This document shows positions 1 to 8,907 of a stretch of 41,325 bases of DNA, one piece after another. Each line of letters opens with the position of its first letter. Positions within the stretch are counted from its first letter, which is position 1. The stretch comes from Bacillota bacterium (GTDB taxonomy: Bacteria; Bacillota; Sulfobacillia; RBS10-35; Bu92). The notes below the pieces were generated by a model. It was not told the origin of the DNA and searched no databases. It saw only the letters and a list, made by a program, of their open reading frames with translations. The position numbers and the translations under genes were made by a program. Where the stretch lies: positions 1 to 41,325 of the forward strand of contig JADBKN010000033.1 in NCBI GenBank assembly GCA_014896375.1, in the 5' to 3' direction.

Positions 1-70
1 AGGTAAGGGGATTCGAACCCCTGGCCTCGTGAATGCCATTCACGCGCTCTCCCAACTGAGCTATACCCCC
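1..70 (-). tRNA. tRNA-Ala(GGC), 3' end cut by window edge
   Basis: Read on the minus strand from base 70, the cloverleaf is complete apart from the last two acceptor bases and the discriminator, which lie outside the window. The D arm is GCTC/GAGC. The anticodon stem CGTGA/TCACG carries loop ATGGCAT, giving anticodon GGC, which reads GCC alanine codons. The T arm AGGGG/CCCCT carries loop TTCGAAT. Position 3 is G and position 70 is T, the G3:U70 wobble pair that is the identity element of alanine tRNAs. The gene lies about 200 bases downstream of a strong promoter and follows a T-box-like leader. CCA encoding cannot be seen. Confidence 0.97.
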
Positions 71-272
71 ACGGAAACTTTCGAGCTTTATCCGCTCTCC
101 AGCCCTTAACGCGGGCCTCACGCCGCGGCTGGCGCGCACCTCGCACGCTTCACCGCCGGGGCTTGCGGGCGAGTTCCGCCGCGGTCCGCCGCCGGGCTTC
201 CACCCTGCCCCGGCTCGCTCCAGGCGCCGTCCGGCGTACTACTCCCGCGCATCGCCGCATGTGCGTTTGACG
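71..272 (-). ncRNA. T-box-like leader, specifier domain for Leu (CUC)
   Basis: No gene fits this stretch, but its minus-strand RNA resembles a T-box Stem I. A lower helix GCGGG/CCCGC (244-248 with 165-169) encloses an internal loop. Its 5' side contains AGTAGTACG (235-243), which includes the conserved AGUA S-turn. Its 3' side contains CGGAACTCG (170-178), with CTC (171-173) at the specifier position followed by a purine. The distal part, around 193-221, has GAGCGAGC, then CGGG/CCCG enclosing a GGGTGGAAG loop, like the usual AG-bulge and GGUG-loop. A CGTTA element follows at 107-111. No AGGGTGG-ACCGCG antiterminator is visible before the tRNA begins. A leucine-sensing T-box is known upstream of leuS in Firmicutes; here the next gene in the window is tRNA-Ala. 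Confidence 0.45.
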
Positions 273-278
273 CCGTCC

Positions 279-308
279 ATTATACGGGGCCGCGAAAAGC
301 GCGGTCAA
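279..308 (-). promoter_or_regulatory. Sigma-A type promoter for T-box-like leader and tRNA-Ala
   Basis: On the minus strand TTGACC (303-308) is followed after 18 bases by a perfect TATAAT (279-284). The -35 element overlaps the rsfS stop codon. The predicted transcript would start near base 272 and run through the leader into tRNA-Ala. Confidence 0.75.
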
Positions 309-661
309 GGCAACACGGCCACGCGCTGGGCGTCGCCCCAAAGGCGTTCCAGGTCGAACGCGCGGCGCACGTCCTCCAGAAAACAGTGGAAGAGCACGCC
401 GCCGTAATCCTGCAGGATCCAGCGCCCCTCGCGGTAGCCCTCCTGGTGCCGGAAGGGCTGGCCGGCCTCGCTCATGCCCTCGGCCACCGCGTCGGCCACC
501 GCGCGCGCGTGGTTCGGGTTTCCCGCGCTGGCGATCACGAAGTAGTCCGCGACGATCGTCACGCCCGCCATGCCGAGCACCACGACGTCCTTCGCCTTCT
601 TGTCGGCGGCCAGCTGGGCGACGCGTTCCGCCGCGTGCCGGGCGTCCAACGCGGGCGACAC
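305..661 (-). CDS. rsfS: Ribosomal silencing factor RsfS
   Basis: RsfS (RsfA/Iojap family) binds L14 on the large ribosomal subunit and blocks joining to the small subunit when nutrients are short. The 118 residues match the family length and show the core KKAKDVVVLGMAGVT, then IVADYFVIASAGNPNHARAV, the typical RsfS signature, and the C-terminal half with QDYGGVLFHCF near residues 90-100. The start is GTG at 661, 26 bases after the LCP gene's stop, with a purine-rich stretch just before it. A longer open frame runs upstream but overlaps the LCP gene and lacks family similarity. It is the last gene of the obg-nadD-yqeK-LCP-rsfS string, the usual order in clostridia and bacilli. Confidence 0.93.
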   Translation of the reverse strand: MSPALDARHAAERVAQLAADKKAKDVVVLGMAGVTIVADYFVIASAGNPNHARAVADAVAEGMSEAGQPFRHQEGYREGRWILQDYGGVLFHCFLEDVRRAFDLERLWGDAQRVAVLP

Positions 662-687
662 CCCCTTGCCCCAGTTTACCCCAAGCG

Positions 688-2004
688 TCAGCGGCTGCTC
701 CACGCGCCGGCCGCGCCTGCGGCGTCCTGCCCGAGAACGATCGTCACCGCCCACGGCGGCGCCTCCGAACCCTCGCTGGGCGCCGGCATTTGGCGGTCGG
801 CCGCATCGAGCGCCGTCGCCGGCCGCAACTGCACGCCCGGCAGCCGCTCGCTCAGCGTGCGCACAAGGACGCGCGCCTCCACGGAGCGCGGATCTTTCGC
901 GTAGACGACCGTGCCGCCGCGCGCCGCGGCCGAGGCGTTCCCCACCTGGATGACGTCGTAGCCCATGCCCCGCAGGAGATCCGCCCACGAGGCCGCCAGC
1001 CCCGGCGTGCCGGCCCCGTTCAGCACGCGCACCGCCACCTGAGCGTTGCGTTGCGGGTCGATCCCCAATACGTAGCGGTCGACGTACTTCTTCAGAGTGG
1101 CGGCGTCCGCCTCCTGGTACGAGATGCCGTTCTTCCAGAGATCCTTCGTCGGCAGCGTCGTCATCACAAGGCCGTCCGCGCCGGCTTCGCGGCCGATCTC
1201 CGCGAGCTTCATCATCGTCGAGGCGTCGAGGTCCGTGCGCACATACTTTGCGAGGGTGACCATGAGCTGCGGCACGTGCGGCCAGGAGCCGGGCTGCAGC
1301 ATCTTCTGGACCATCGCCCGGATGAACTCATGCTGGCGGTCCATGCGGCCGAAGTCGCCGCGCGGGTCGTGGTAGCGTTCCCGCACGAAGCCCATCGCCT
1401 GATACCCGTCGAGGTGCTGACGTCCCTTGGGGATGTGGATGTGCAGGTCCTGGACGGGGTCGTCGTAGTTCATGTTGTACGGGACGTCGACGTCCACGCC
1501 GCCGAGGATGTCGACCATCTTCTGAAAGCCCTCGACGCCGACGTCGACGTAGCCGTCCATCGGGACGCCGAGGAACTGGCTCACTGTCTGCACGGTCAGC
1601 TCCGGCCCGCCGTAGGCGTGCGCGGCGTTGATCTTGTCGTAGCCGCTGCGGCCCGGAATGCGCACGCGCGTGTCGCGCGGGATGGAGAGGATGGCGACCT
1701 CGCGCAGGAGCGGGTCGAAGCTCGCCACCATGATCGTGTCTGTGCGCGTGGGCTGGCGCTGGCCGTGGATGACCTCCACGTCGTGCCCCATGATGACGAT
1801 GTGGATGCGCCGGTCGGGCAGCGGCGTGGCGCCCACGGGACCGCCGTTGTCGTCCGCCTTCGGCACGGTGATGGCGGCGTAAAACCAGCCGAAACCCGCC
1901 GTGACGGCCAGCAGCACGGCCAGAAGGCCGGTGCCGAGGAACCAGAAGAAGCGCCGGCGCGGGCGCCAGCGGCGCCGGGGCGGCAGCGTCTCCGGCTGGG
2001 CCAT
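688..2004 (-). CDS. LytR-CpsA-Psr (LCP) family cell-wall glycopolymer ligase
   Basis: LCP proteins transfer undecaprenyl-linked glycopolymers such as teichoic acids onto peptidoglycan on the outer membrane face. The 438-residue protein has a basic N-terminus, one membrane anchor (about 19-43), the LCP domain from about 70 to 230 (TRTDTIMVASFDP, SIPRDTRV, GYDKINAAHAYGG and FVRERYHDPRGDFGRMDRQ, which contain the conserved Arg and Asp residues), and a C-terminal LytR_C-type domain starting near VAVRVLNGAGTPGLA. The ATG lies 8 bases after yqeK, and its Shine-Dalgarno AAGGAG overlaps the yqeK stop, so the two are probably coupled. Which polymer it attaches cannot be told. Confidence 0.93.
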   Translation of the reverse strand: MAQPETLPPRRRWRPRRRFFWFLGTGLLAVLLAVTAGFGWFYAAITVPKADDNGGPVGATPLPDRRIHIVIMGHDVEVIHGQRQPTRTDTIMVASFDPLLREVAILSIPRDTRVRIPGRSGYDKINAAHAYGGPELTVQTVSQFLGVPMDGYVDVGVEGFQKMVDILGGVDVDVPYNMNYDDPVQDLHIHIPKGRQHLDGYQAMGFVRERYHDPRGDFGRMDRQHEFIRAMVQKMLQPGSWPHVPQLMVTLAKYVRTDLDASTMMKLAEIGREAGADGLVMTTLPTKDLWKNGISYQEADAATLKKYVDRYVLGIDPQRNAQVAVRVLNGAGTPGLAASWADLLRGMGYDVIQVGNASAAARGGTVVYAKDPRSVEARVLVRTLSERLPGVQLRPATALDAADRQMPAPSEGSEAPPWAVTIVLGQDAAGAAGAWSSR

Positions 2005-2011
2005 GGCCGTC

Positions 2012-2584
2012 TCACTCCTTTATGCGGAAGGGCAGGAGGGCGTTGCGCGCCCTCAGCGCCTTCGGATCGATCCACGCGCCGCGCTGCAGAAGATACTGTA
2101 GCGTGTGCTCCAGAGCGGCGAGCATCGCGCCCTCCAGGGAGACCCGCGCCGCCGCGCGCAGGCGGGCGGCCCCGGGGAAATCGTGCTCCGGCTCCAGGAG
2201 GTCGGCGAGATAGACGACCATGTCCAGCCGGGACATGCCGGCGTCTCCCGTGGTGTGCAGGCGGACCGCCTGCAGGACCTCCGCGTCCGTCTCCCCAAAA
2301 TCCTCCGGGAGGCAGGCGGCGGCCAGCGGGCCGTGGAGCAGGTGCGGGTGCGCCTCGTACTCGGGCGTCAAGATCCCCTTCTCCCGCGCGCGGGCGATCT
2401 GCTCCGGCACGGGCAGCTCCTTATACGCGTCGTGCCATAGGCCGGCGCGCTCCGCCGCCTCGGCTTGGACGCCATGCCGCTCCGCGAGTTCCCGTGCTGT
2501 CGCGGCCACGCGCAGCGAGTGGGCGTAACGCTCCTTCGATAGACGTTTCGACAGCAGCGCGCGAATTTCGTCGCAGCTGAGCAC
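2012..2584 (-). CDS. yqeK: YqeK, HD-domain Ap4A hydrolase (symmetrical)
   Basis: YqeK enzymes split diadenosine tetraphosphate into two ADP using an HD-type di-metal site. The 190-residue protein has the expected ligands in order: H in RYAHSLRV (about 22), HD in GLWHDAYKE (about 51-52), H in HLLHGPLAA, H in VRLHTTG, and D in MVVYLADLLEP. The start is GTG at 2584. It lies directly downstream of nadD, as in most Firmicutes, where the two are often adjacent or fused. Its stop overlaps the ribosome binding site of the LCP gene. Confidence 0.9.
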   Translation of the reverse strand: MLSCDEIRALLSKRLSKERYAHSLRVAATARELAERHGVQAEAAERAGLWHDAYKELPVPEQIARAREKGILTPEYEAHPHLLHGPLAAACLPEDFGETDAEVLQAVRLHTTGDAGMSRLDMVVYLADLLEPEHDFPGAARLRAAARVSLEGAMLAALEHTLQYLLQRGAWIDPKALRARNALLPFRIKE

Positions 2585-2623
2585 CGTGTCACCCCGTCCG
2601 GTCGACGCCGGTGGACAGGCCCA

Positions 2624-3268
2624 TTATGGACGAACGGCGGGTGCGGCGCCACCGGCGGCGGCCGATTCGCGGTACAAGCCCATCTTGTGAATATACGCCT
2701 CGACCTCGCGCGGCACCAGATAGCGGATCGGCCGGCCGGTGCGCACGCGCTCGCGCAGGTCGCGCGAGGCGATGGCCAGGGCCGGCACCTCCAGTATGCG
2801 GATGCGCTCGCGCGAGGCCGGTCCGAGGGCCTCCTGCACGGCTTGCAGGCGCCGCAGCGGATATCCGGGGCGCGTGGCGGCGACGAAGCGAGCGTGGGCC
2901 AAAAGCTCCTGCGGCTCGCGCCAGGTGAGGATCTCCAGGATCGCGTCGGCGCCGGTGATGAACCAAAGGTCGGCGTCCGGGTGTGCGGCGCGGAATTGGC
3001 GGAGCGTGTCGATGGTGTAGGACGGAGCCGGCCGGTCGAGCTCCGCGCGCGACACCTCGAAGGCCGGGTGGTCCAGCGTGGCGAGCAGCGTCATGGCGAA
3101 GCGGTGCTCCGCGGGGGTGATGTCGCGGCCGGCCTTGTGCGGCGGCTGGCCGGCCGGGACGAAGATCACGCGCTCGAGGCCCAGCGCGTGGCGCGCGGCA
3201 TCGGCCGCCACCAGGTGGCCCAGGTGGATCGGGTCGAAGGTTCCGCCCATGAGACCGATGGATGGCAA
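2624..3268 (-). CDS. nadD: Nicotinate-nucleotide adenylyltransferase NadD
   Basis: NadD joins ATP and nicotinate mononucleotide to make deamido-NAD in NAD synthesis. The 214-residue protein begins PSIGLMGGTFDPIHLGHL, which holds the nucleotidyltransferase GGTFDPxHxGH motif. FVPAGQPPHK follows. The C-terminal ATP-binding segment reads IASRDLRERV in place of the usual ISSTxIRxxI. The start is TTG at 3268, because it keeps the first beta strand before GGTFDP and has GGGAG about 10 bases upstream, overlapping the obg stop. A longer frame continues upstream inside obg and is spurious. Confidence 0.93.
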   Translation of the reverse strand: MPSIGLMGGTFDPIHLGHLVAADAARHALGLERVIFVPAGQPPHKAGRDITPAEHRFAMTLLATLDHPAFEVSRAELDRPAPSYTIDTLRQFRAAHPDADLWFITGADAILEILTWREPQELLAHARFVAATRPGYPLRRLQAVQEALGPASRERIRILEVPALAIASRDLRERVRTGRPIRYLVPREVEAYIHKMGLYRESAAAGGAAPAVRP

Positions 3269-3276
3269 GGCGCGAC

Positions 3277-5110
<1,834 letters not shown>

Positions 5111-5140
5111 CGCCGTCCGACCCTTCTGAGGCTCTTGAGA

Positions 5141-5175
5141 AGGCAAAGGAGGCGGCCCTCCCCGGCCGCCTCCTT
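5141..5175 (-). terminator. Terminator after rplU-prp-rpmA
   Basis: A perfect 12-base-pair inverted repeat (5146-5157 with 5164-5175, loop of 6) lies just after the rpmA stop. On the minus strand it is followed by TTTGCCTTCTC, a short, impure T tract. Partial termination would let some transcripts continue into the spo0B-like gene and obg. Confidence 0.7.
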
Positions 5176-5192
5176 GGAGCGAGGTCATCCGC

Positions 5193-5492
5193 TCACTCCG
5201 CCCACTCCGCCGCCGCGGCGAGCGGCTCCACGTGCACCCGCTTGCGCCGCCCGTCGCCGTCGAAGCGCACGACGCCGTCGACGAGCGCGAAGAGCGTGTC
5301 ATCCCCGCCGCGCCCGACGTTCCGCCCGGGGTGGAAGCGCGTGCCGCGTTGGCGCACGAGGATGCTGCCGGCCGTCACCACCTGGCCGTCGAAGCGCTTG
5401 ACGCCGAGGCGCTTGGAGGCGCTGTCGCGGCCGTTGCGGGTGCTCCCGCCGCCCTTCTTGTGCGCGAACAGCTGCAGGTCAAACTGGCGCAT
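5193..5492 (-). CDS. rpmA: 50S ribosomal protein L27 with cleavable N-terminal extension
   Basis: L27 sits at the peptidyl-transferase centre, and its N-terminal tail reaches the tRNA ends. This 99-residue protein starts MRQFDLQLF before [15 protein letters not shown]. The nine-residue prefix matches the Firmicutes-type propeptide that Prp removes between Phe9 and Ala10. The conserved L27 body follows ([39 protein letters not shown]). Its ATG lies inside the end of prp (14-base overlap), so the protease and its substrate are translationally linked. Confidence 0.97.
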   Translation of the reverse strand: MRQFDLQLFAHKKGGGSTRNGRDSASKRLGVKRFDGQVVTAGSILVRQRGTRFHPGRNVGRGGDDTLFALVDGVVRFDGDGRRKRVHVEPLAAAAEWAE

Positions 5493-5877
5493 GGTCTTCA
5501 CCCTTTCCCCTGCGGGCGGCCGGCTGCGGCCCGCGGCCGGCGCCGGTCCCACCCGCGCGATCCTCCAGACGAAAGTGGTCCCCGTACTCCGCGGCGATCG
5601 CGGCCAGCCCGGCGACGATCGCCTCCAGCACGTCCTGCGCGCGCTCCTCCGCCCGGCCGTCGGCCTGCTCCGGCAGGGCGAGGCGCAGCTCGCCCGGGCG
5701 CTGGCTGTGGGTGAAGCGGGCGCCGACGCGCTCAAGCCCGAGGGGCGCGGTCTGCGCCAACGCCGAGACGGCCGCGCAGACGATGTCCGTGCCGTACTCG
5801 GCGAAGCCGGCGTGGCCGGCGACCTTGATCTCGCGGATCCGGCCGGCGGCGTCGCGCCGCACGACGGCCCGCAGCAT
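5479..5877 (-). CDS. prp: Ribosomal-processing cysteine protease Prp
   Basis: Prp (YsxB) removes the N-terminal extension of L27 so that the mature protein can enter the ribosome. The 132-residue protein has [20 protein letters not shown], with catalytic His22 and Cys34 at the same residue numbers as in the characterised Staphylococcus aureus enzyme. The C-terminal 25 residues ([10 protein letters not shown] onward) go beyond the usual ~110-residue length; this tail also contains the rpmA ribosome binding region. ATG start at 5877, two bases after the rplU stop. Confidence 0.94.
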   Translation of the reverse strand: MLRAVVRRDAAGRIREIKVAGHAGFAEYGTDIVCAAVSALAQTAPLGLERVGARFTHSQRPGELRLALPEQADGRAEERAQDVLEAIVAGLAAIAAEYGDHFRLEDRAGGTGAGRGPQPAARRGKGEDHAPV

Positions 5878-5879
5878 CG

Positions 5880-6191
5880 TCAGCCCTCGATGCGCTCGAT
5901 GCGCACGGTGGTGAACGCCTGGCGGTGGCCCTTCTTCCGCCGGTAGTTCACCTTGGGCTTGTACTTGAAGACGATGATCTTGCGGTCCCGCCCGTGATGG
6001 ACGACGCGCCCCACGACGCGCGCCCCCGGCACCGTGGGCGCGCCCACGCGCAACTCCCCGCCCTCGCCGAGGGCGAGCACGCGCTCGAACGCGACCTCCT
6101 GGCCCGGCTCGGCGGGCAGCCGCTCCACGCGCATCACTTCGCCCTCGCGCACGCGGTACTGCTTGCCGCCGGTCTCGATGATGGCGTACAT
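5880..6191 (-). CDS. rplU: 50S ribosomal protein L21
   Basis: A 103-residue L21, complete from [14 protein letters not shown] through the C-terminal [17 protein letters not shown] motif that binds 23S rRNA. The ATG at 6191 has a perfect AGGAGG eight bases upstream. It is the first gene of the rplU-prp-rpmA operon; a consensus promoter lies about 60 bases upstream. Confidence 0.97.
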   Translation of the reverse strand: MYAIIETGGKQYRVREGEVMRVERLPAEPGQEVAFERVLALGEGGELRVGAPTVPGARVVGRVVHHGRDRKIIVFKYKPKVNYRRKKGHRQAFTTVRIERIEG

Positions 6192-6249
6192 CGGAATCCT
6201 CCTGAACCGCTCGCTCCGCCGCCCGCGAGCGACAAATCCACGAGTTTGA

Positions 6250-6278
6250 ATGTTAACAGACGGCCCCGCGCGCGTCAA
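6250..6278 (-). promoter_or_regulatory. Promoter of rplU-prp-rpmA
   Basis: On the minus strand TTGACG (6273-6278) is followed after 17 bases by TAACAT (6250-6255). The predicted start near 6243 leaves a leader of about 50 bases before the rplU ATG. Confidence 0.75.
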
Positions 6279-6325
6279 CGAAACCGGCCTTCCGCATCTA
6301 GCGCGGCGCGCCGTTTCATGCTGCA

Positions 6326-6739
6326 ATGATGGCGGACATGAACGCCTTGCACGAATTCCTCGCCATCGCGATCGTCGCCGGGTACTTCGCCGCCATGCTC
6401 TGGGGCGTGGGGGCCTGGCTCCTGCGCCGGCCGCGCGTCGCCGTGGCCTTCTGGTGGTACCTGCGCTCCGTGGCGGCGCTCCTCGCCGTGCAGGGCGCCT
6501 TCGGCGCCGCCCTCTACGCCTCCGGGCTGCGGCCGCCTACGCCGCTGCACCTTATGTACGGGCTCATCCTCTTCGCCGGCGCCGGGCTCGCGGAATCCCT
6601 GCGGCCCGGCGGACGGCTGCGGCGCAGCTACGCGGCGGCCGACCGGCCCCTGCACGATGCGCGCACCGCGGCCTTCCTGGGCTTCGCCCTCTGGGCCGTG
6701 GCCCTGCGCGCCGCCATGACGGGCCTCTGGGGCTTCTGA
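6326..6739 (+). CDS. Small integral membrane protein, function unknown
   Basis: A 137-residue plus-strand protein with four predicted membrane spans (about residues 8-32, 41-65, 74-92 and 113-132), a short basic loop (LRRPRVAV) after the first, and a charged loop ([21 protein letters not shown]) before the last. I recognise no catalytic motif or named family. ATG codons at 6326, 6329 and 6338 are all possible; none has a good ribosome binding site. It runs divergently from rplU and convergently towards the RNase G gene, outside the neighbouring minus-strand operons. Confidence 0.65.
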   Translation: MMADMNALHEFLAIAIVAGYFAAMLWGVGAWLLRRPRVAVAFWWYLRSVAALLAVQGAFGAALYASGLRPPTPLHLMYGLILFAGAGLAESLRPGGRLRRSYAAADRPLHDARTAAFLGFALWAVALRAAMTGLWGF

Positions 6740-6766
6740 CGCGTGGCGCGCGCAGCCGGTTCCGGC

Positions 6767-8059
6767 TCAGCGGACGCCGCCCGGACCGGCCGCCTCGGCC
6801 TTGGAGGCCGCCTCGGCCTTGCCCGCCGGCTCGGCCCTCGCCGCCGCTTCCGCCTTGCCCGCCGCCTCCGCCCGCCCGGACCCCGCGGCCCCGCCCCGCC
6901 CGGAGCCGCCGCCTTCCACGATGCGCGCCTTGCAGTACGTGCGGAACACCTTCGTGACCTCGACGAGCAGCCGCTCCCCCACGCGCTTGCCGCCGCCCTC
7001 GATGTCGACGACATACCCTTCGATGCGCGCGATGCCGTCTGCCGCGTTCGTGACGTGCGGCTCCTCGACCTTGACCTCCAGCCGCTGCCCCACCTTCACG
7101 GGCAGCGCCTTCGCTTCCACGGAGGCGCGGTCGCCCAGCGCCCGCAGGTTCATCTCCTCGATATGGCAGCTGTCTGAGCCGCGGATGTAGATCGTGCGGC
7201 CCGTCTCCCGCTCCAGCTCCCGGAGGTTGACGCCGCCCGCGCCGATCAGCAGCGCCGCCACGGACGGGTGGACCTCCACGAGGATCGCCTCGCCGTCGGA
7301 GTTGCGCAGGATGCGGCGGATCTCCCGGCGCACGCCGACGACGATGCGCGTGACGTGCTCGTTCAGCTGGTCGCGCATGGTGCGCTGCACGAGGGAGAGG
7401 TCCTTATAAAGGAGGGCCGGCGCGGGCAGGCGCGTGCTCTTCGCGCGCACCTCGTTCCAGGTCTGCTTGAGATACTTCCAGTCCTGGCGCAGCTCTTCCT
7501 CCGAGCGCCCCTCGGCCACGGTGCGCACGATCACGCCGAGCCCCTTCGACTTGATCCGGTGCGCGATCTGCTTGAGCCGCTCGCGCTCCTCCTCGCTCTG
7601 GATGCGCCGCGAGACGCCGACGTAGTCCGCGGTGGGCATGAGCACGAGGAAGCGTCCGGGGATCGTGAGGTTGCGCGTCACGCGCGCACCCTTGGTGCCC
7701 GTCGGCTCCTTGGCGATCTGCACGATGACCTCCTGGCCCTCGTGCACGAGCTCCGTGATGGAGCGCGGCCGGCCCTCCGGCGGGGCGGGCGCCTCGCCGT
7801 CCTCCGCGCCGCCGTCCTCGTCCGCGATGCGGCCGGGCTGCGCATCGTCCACGAAGAGAAAGGCGTTGCGCTCCAGGCCGACGTTCACAAAGGCAGCCTG
7901 CATGCCGGGGAGGACGTTCTCCACGCGGCCCTTGTAGATGTTGCCGACGATGCGCTGCGTGAGGGGGCGTTCGATGTAGATCTCGACGAGCTGCCCGTCC
8001 TCGACGATCGCGACGCGGGGCTCCTCACCCTCCGCGCTGATCACGATCTCGCGATCCAA
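6767..8059 (-). CDS. RNase G/E family protein lacking the catalytic subdomain
   Basis: Intact RNase E/G endonucleases start rRNA maturation and mRNA decay. Present here (430 residues) are the S1 domain (GNIYKGRVENVLPGMQAAFVN), the RNase H-like subdomain (up to LLYKDLSLVQRTMRDQLNEHVTRIVV), and the C-terminal domain of Firmicutes RNase G (LVEVHPSVAALLIGAGG, then IYIRGSDSCHIEE). The sequence passes directly from TRIVVG to VRREIRRIL near 7333-7340. From my knowledge of the family about 180-190 residues are missing there: the DNase I-like subdomain with the two metal-binding Asp motifs (IDVNTG and IDFIDM) and the CPxCxG zinc link. The frame is intact, so an inactive protein is predicted. The tail is an Ala/Glu/Lys repeat (KAEAA units). 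Start TTG 8059 (GGAG upstream); TTG at 8068 or 8074 also possible. Confidence 0.85.
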   Translation of the reverse strand: MDREIVISAEGEEPRVAIVEDGQLVEIYIERPLTQRIVGNIYKGRVENVLPGMQAAFVNVGLERNAFLFVDDAQPGRIADEDGGAEDGEAPAPPEGRPRSITELVHEGQEVIVQIAKEPTGTKGARVTRNLTIPGRFLVLMPTADYVGVSRRIQSEEERERLKQIAHRIKSKGLGVIVRTVAEGRSEEELRQDWKYLKQTWNEVRAKSTRLPAPALLYKDLSLVQRTMRDQLNEHVTRIVVGVRREIRRILRNSDGEAILVEVHPSVAALLIGAGGVNLRELERETGRTIYIRGSDSCHIEEMNLRALGDRASVEAKALPVKVGQRLEVKVEEPHVTNAADGIARIEGYVVDIEGGGKRVGERLLVEVTKVFRTYCKARIVEGGGSGRGGAAGSGRAEAAGKAEAAARAEPAGKAEAASKAEAAGPGGVR

Positions 8060-8110
8060 CCCGCTCAACTCCAAGCCAAAAAATCATGGAAATCTCATCA
8101 AACCTCCACC

Positions 8111-8116
8111 ATTATA
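8111..8116 (-). promoter_or_regulatory. Probable -10 element for the RNase G-like gene
   Basis: A perfect TATAAT on the minus strand lies about 45-50 bases before the RNase G-like start, just downstream of the M50 remnant. No good -35 element is seen at 17 bases (CGACGG is the nearest), so the promoter would be weak or activated. Confidence 0.4.
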
Positions 8117-8143
8117 CCGGAGCGCCGCGGCGCCGTCGCGCGG

Positions 8144-8900
8144 CTAGCGGCGCAGCAGCTGGCCTACGGTTGCCCGCGGCCCGAGGGCTCGGAGGCCCTC
8201 GTGCAGCGCGCGCTCGTCGAGCACGCCGAGCACCTCGAGTTCAGGGCCGGCCACGAGGACGACGTGCACGCGCCGCGGCGCCAGGCGGCGCGCCAGCTGG
8301 CCGAGGGGCACGTCCGGGTGCGCGGCCAGCGCGCGCACCGGCAGCACCCCGTGGCGGCGCAGGGTCTCCCCGCCGCGCAGCCGCCGCCGCTCCTCGGCCA
8401 CGGCCGCCTCCCAGCGCTCGGGCTCCGCCCGCGTCCACACGAGGTAGGCGAGGACGAAGAGCCCCGGCACGACGAGGCCGGCGGCCGCCAGGGCGACGCC
8501 CGCCACGGCCAGCACGGCCCCGGCCGCGCGCCCCACGCGGGCGGCCGTGGCCGCGGCCGCGCCGGCGCCGCGCCGCGGCTGCCGCACGAGGAGCGCCCGC
8601 GCTGCGCGCCCGCCGTCGAGGAGGCCGGCAGGAGGTTGAGCCCGAGCCAGAGGTTCGCGGCCTGGAAAGGCGTCGGCGAGCCGGCGGTCAGCCAAAGCCG
8701 GGCGGTGGCACGCCTCGACGGCCGCGGCGAGGAAGGCTCTGGACGGCCGCGACGACGACGTGCGCCAGCTCATGCGTGAGAAGGGCCAGCGCCACGAGCG
8801 CCGCCTCCGGGCCGAGGCCGAGGAGCCAAGCGCCGGCGAACGCCGCCGGCACCCAGGGGTTGAGCGTGACGCGCGTGCCGCCCACGCGGAAGGCGATCAT
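8144..8900 (-). pseudogene. Broken M50 metalloprotease gene (SpoIVFB-like)
   Basis: SpoIVFB is the membrane-embedded zinc protease that activates pro-sigma-K in the mother cell. The N-terminal part (ATG 8900) reads MIAFRVGGTRVTLNPW, then a hydrophobic span and the zinc motif THELAHVVVAA (HELAH at 8760-8774). It then loses similarity and stops at 8688. A second frame carries LWLTAGSPTPFQAANLWLGL then NLLPA, and a third frame carries LLDGGRAARALL (DGG near 8609-8617) plus the rest to 8144. The HExxH and DGG motifs belong to one active site but are in different frames and only about 48 codons apart, where 75-90 is usual. At least one single-base frameshift near 8624-8630 (NLLPA to LLDGGR) and a deletion are needed to explain this. 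Either the gene is dead or the sequence is faulty. Confidence 0.75.
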
Positions 8901-8907
8901 GCCGGCA

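Noticed and set aside
150-341. 63-codon frame between tRNA-Ala and rsfS
   Set aside because: Arg/Ala composition typical of shadow frames; the stretch is better explained as a structured leader.
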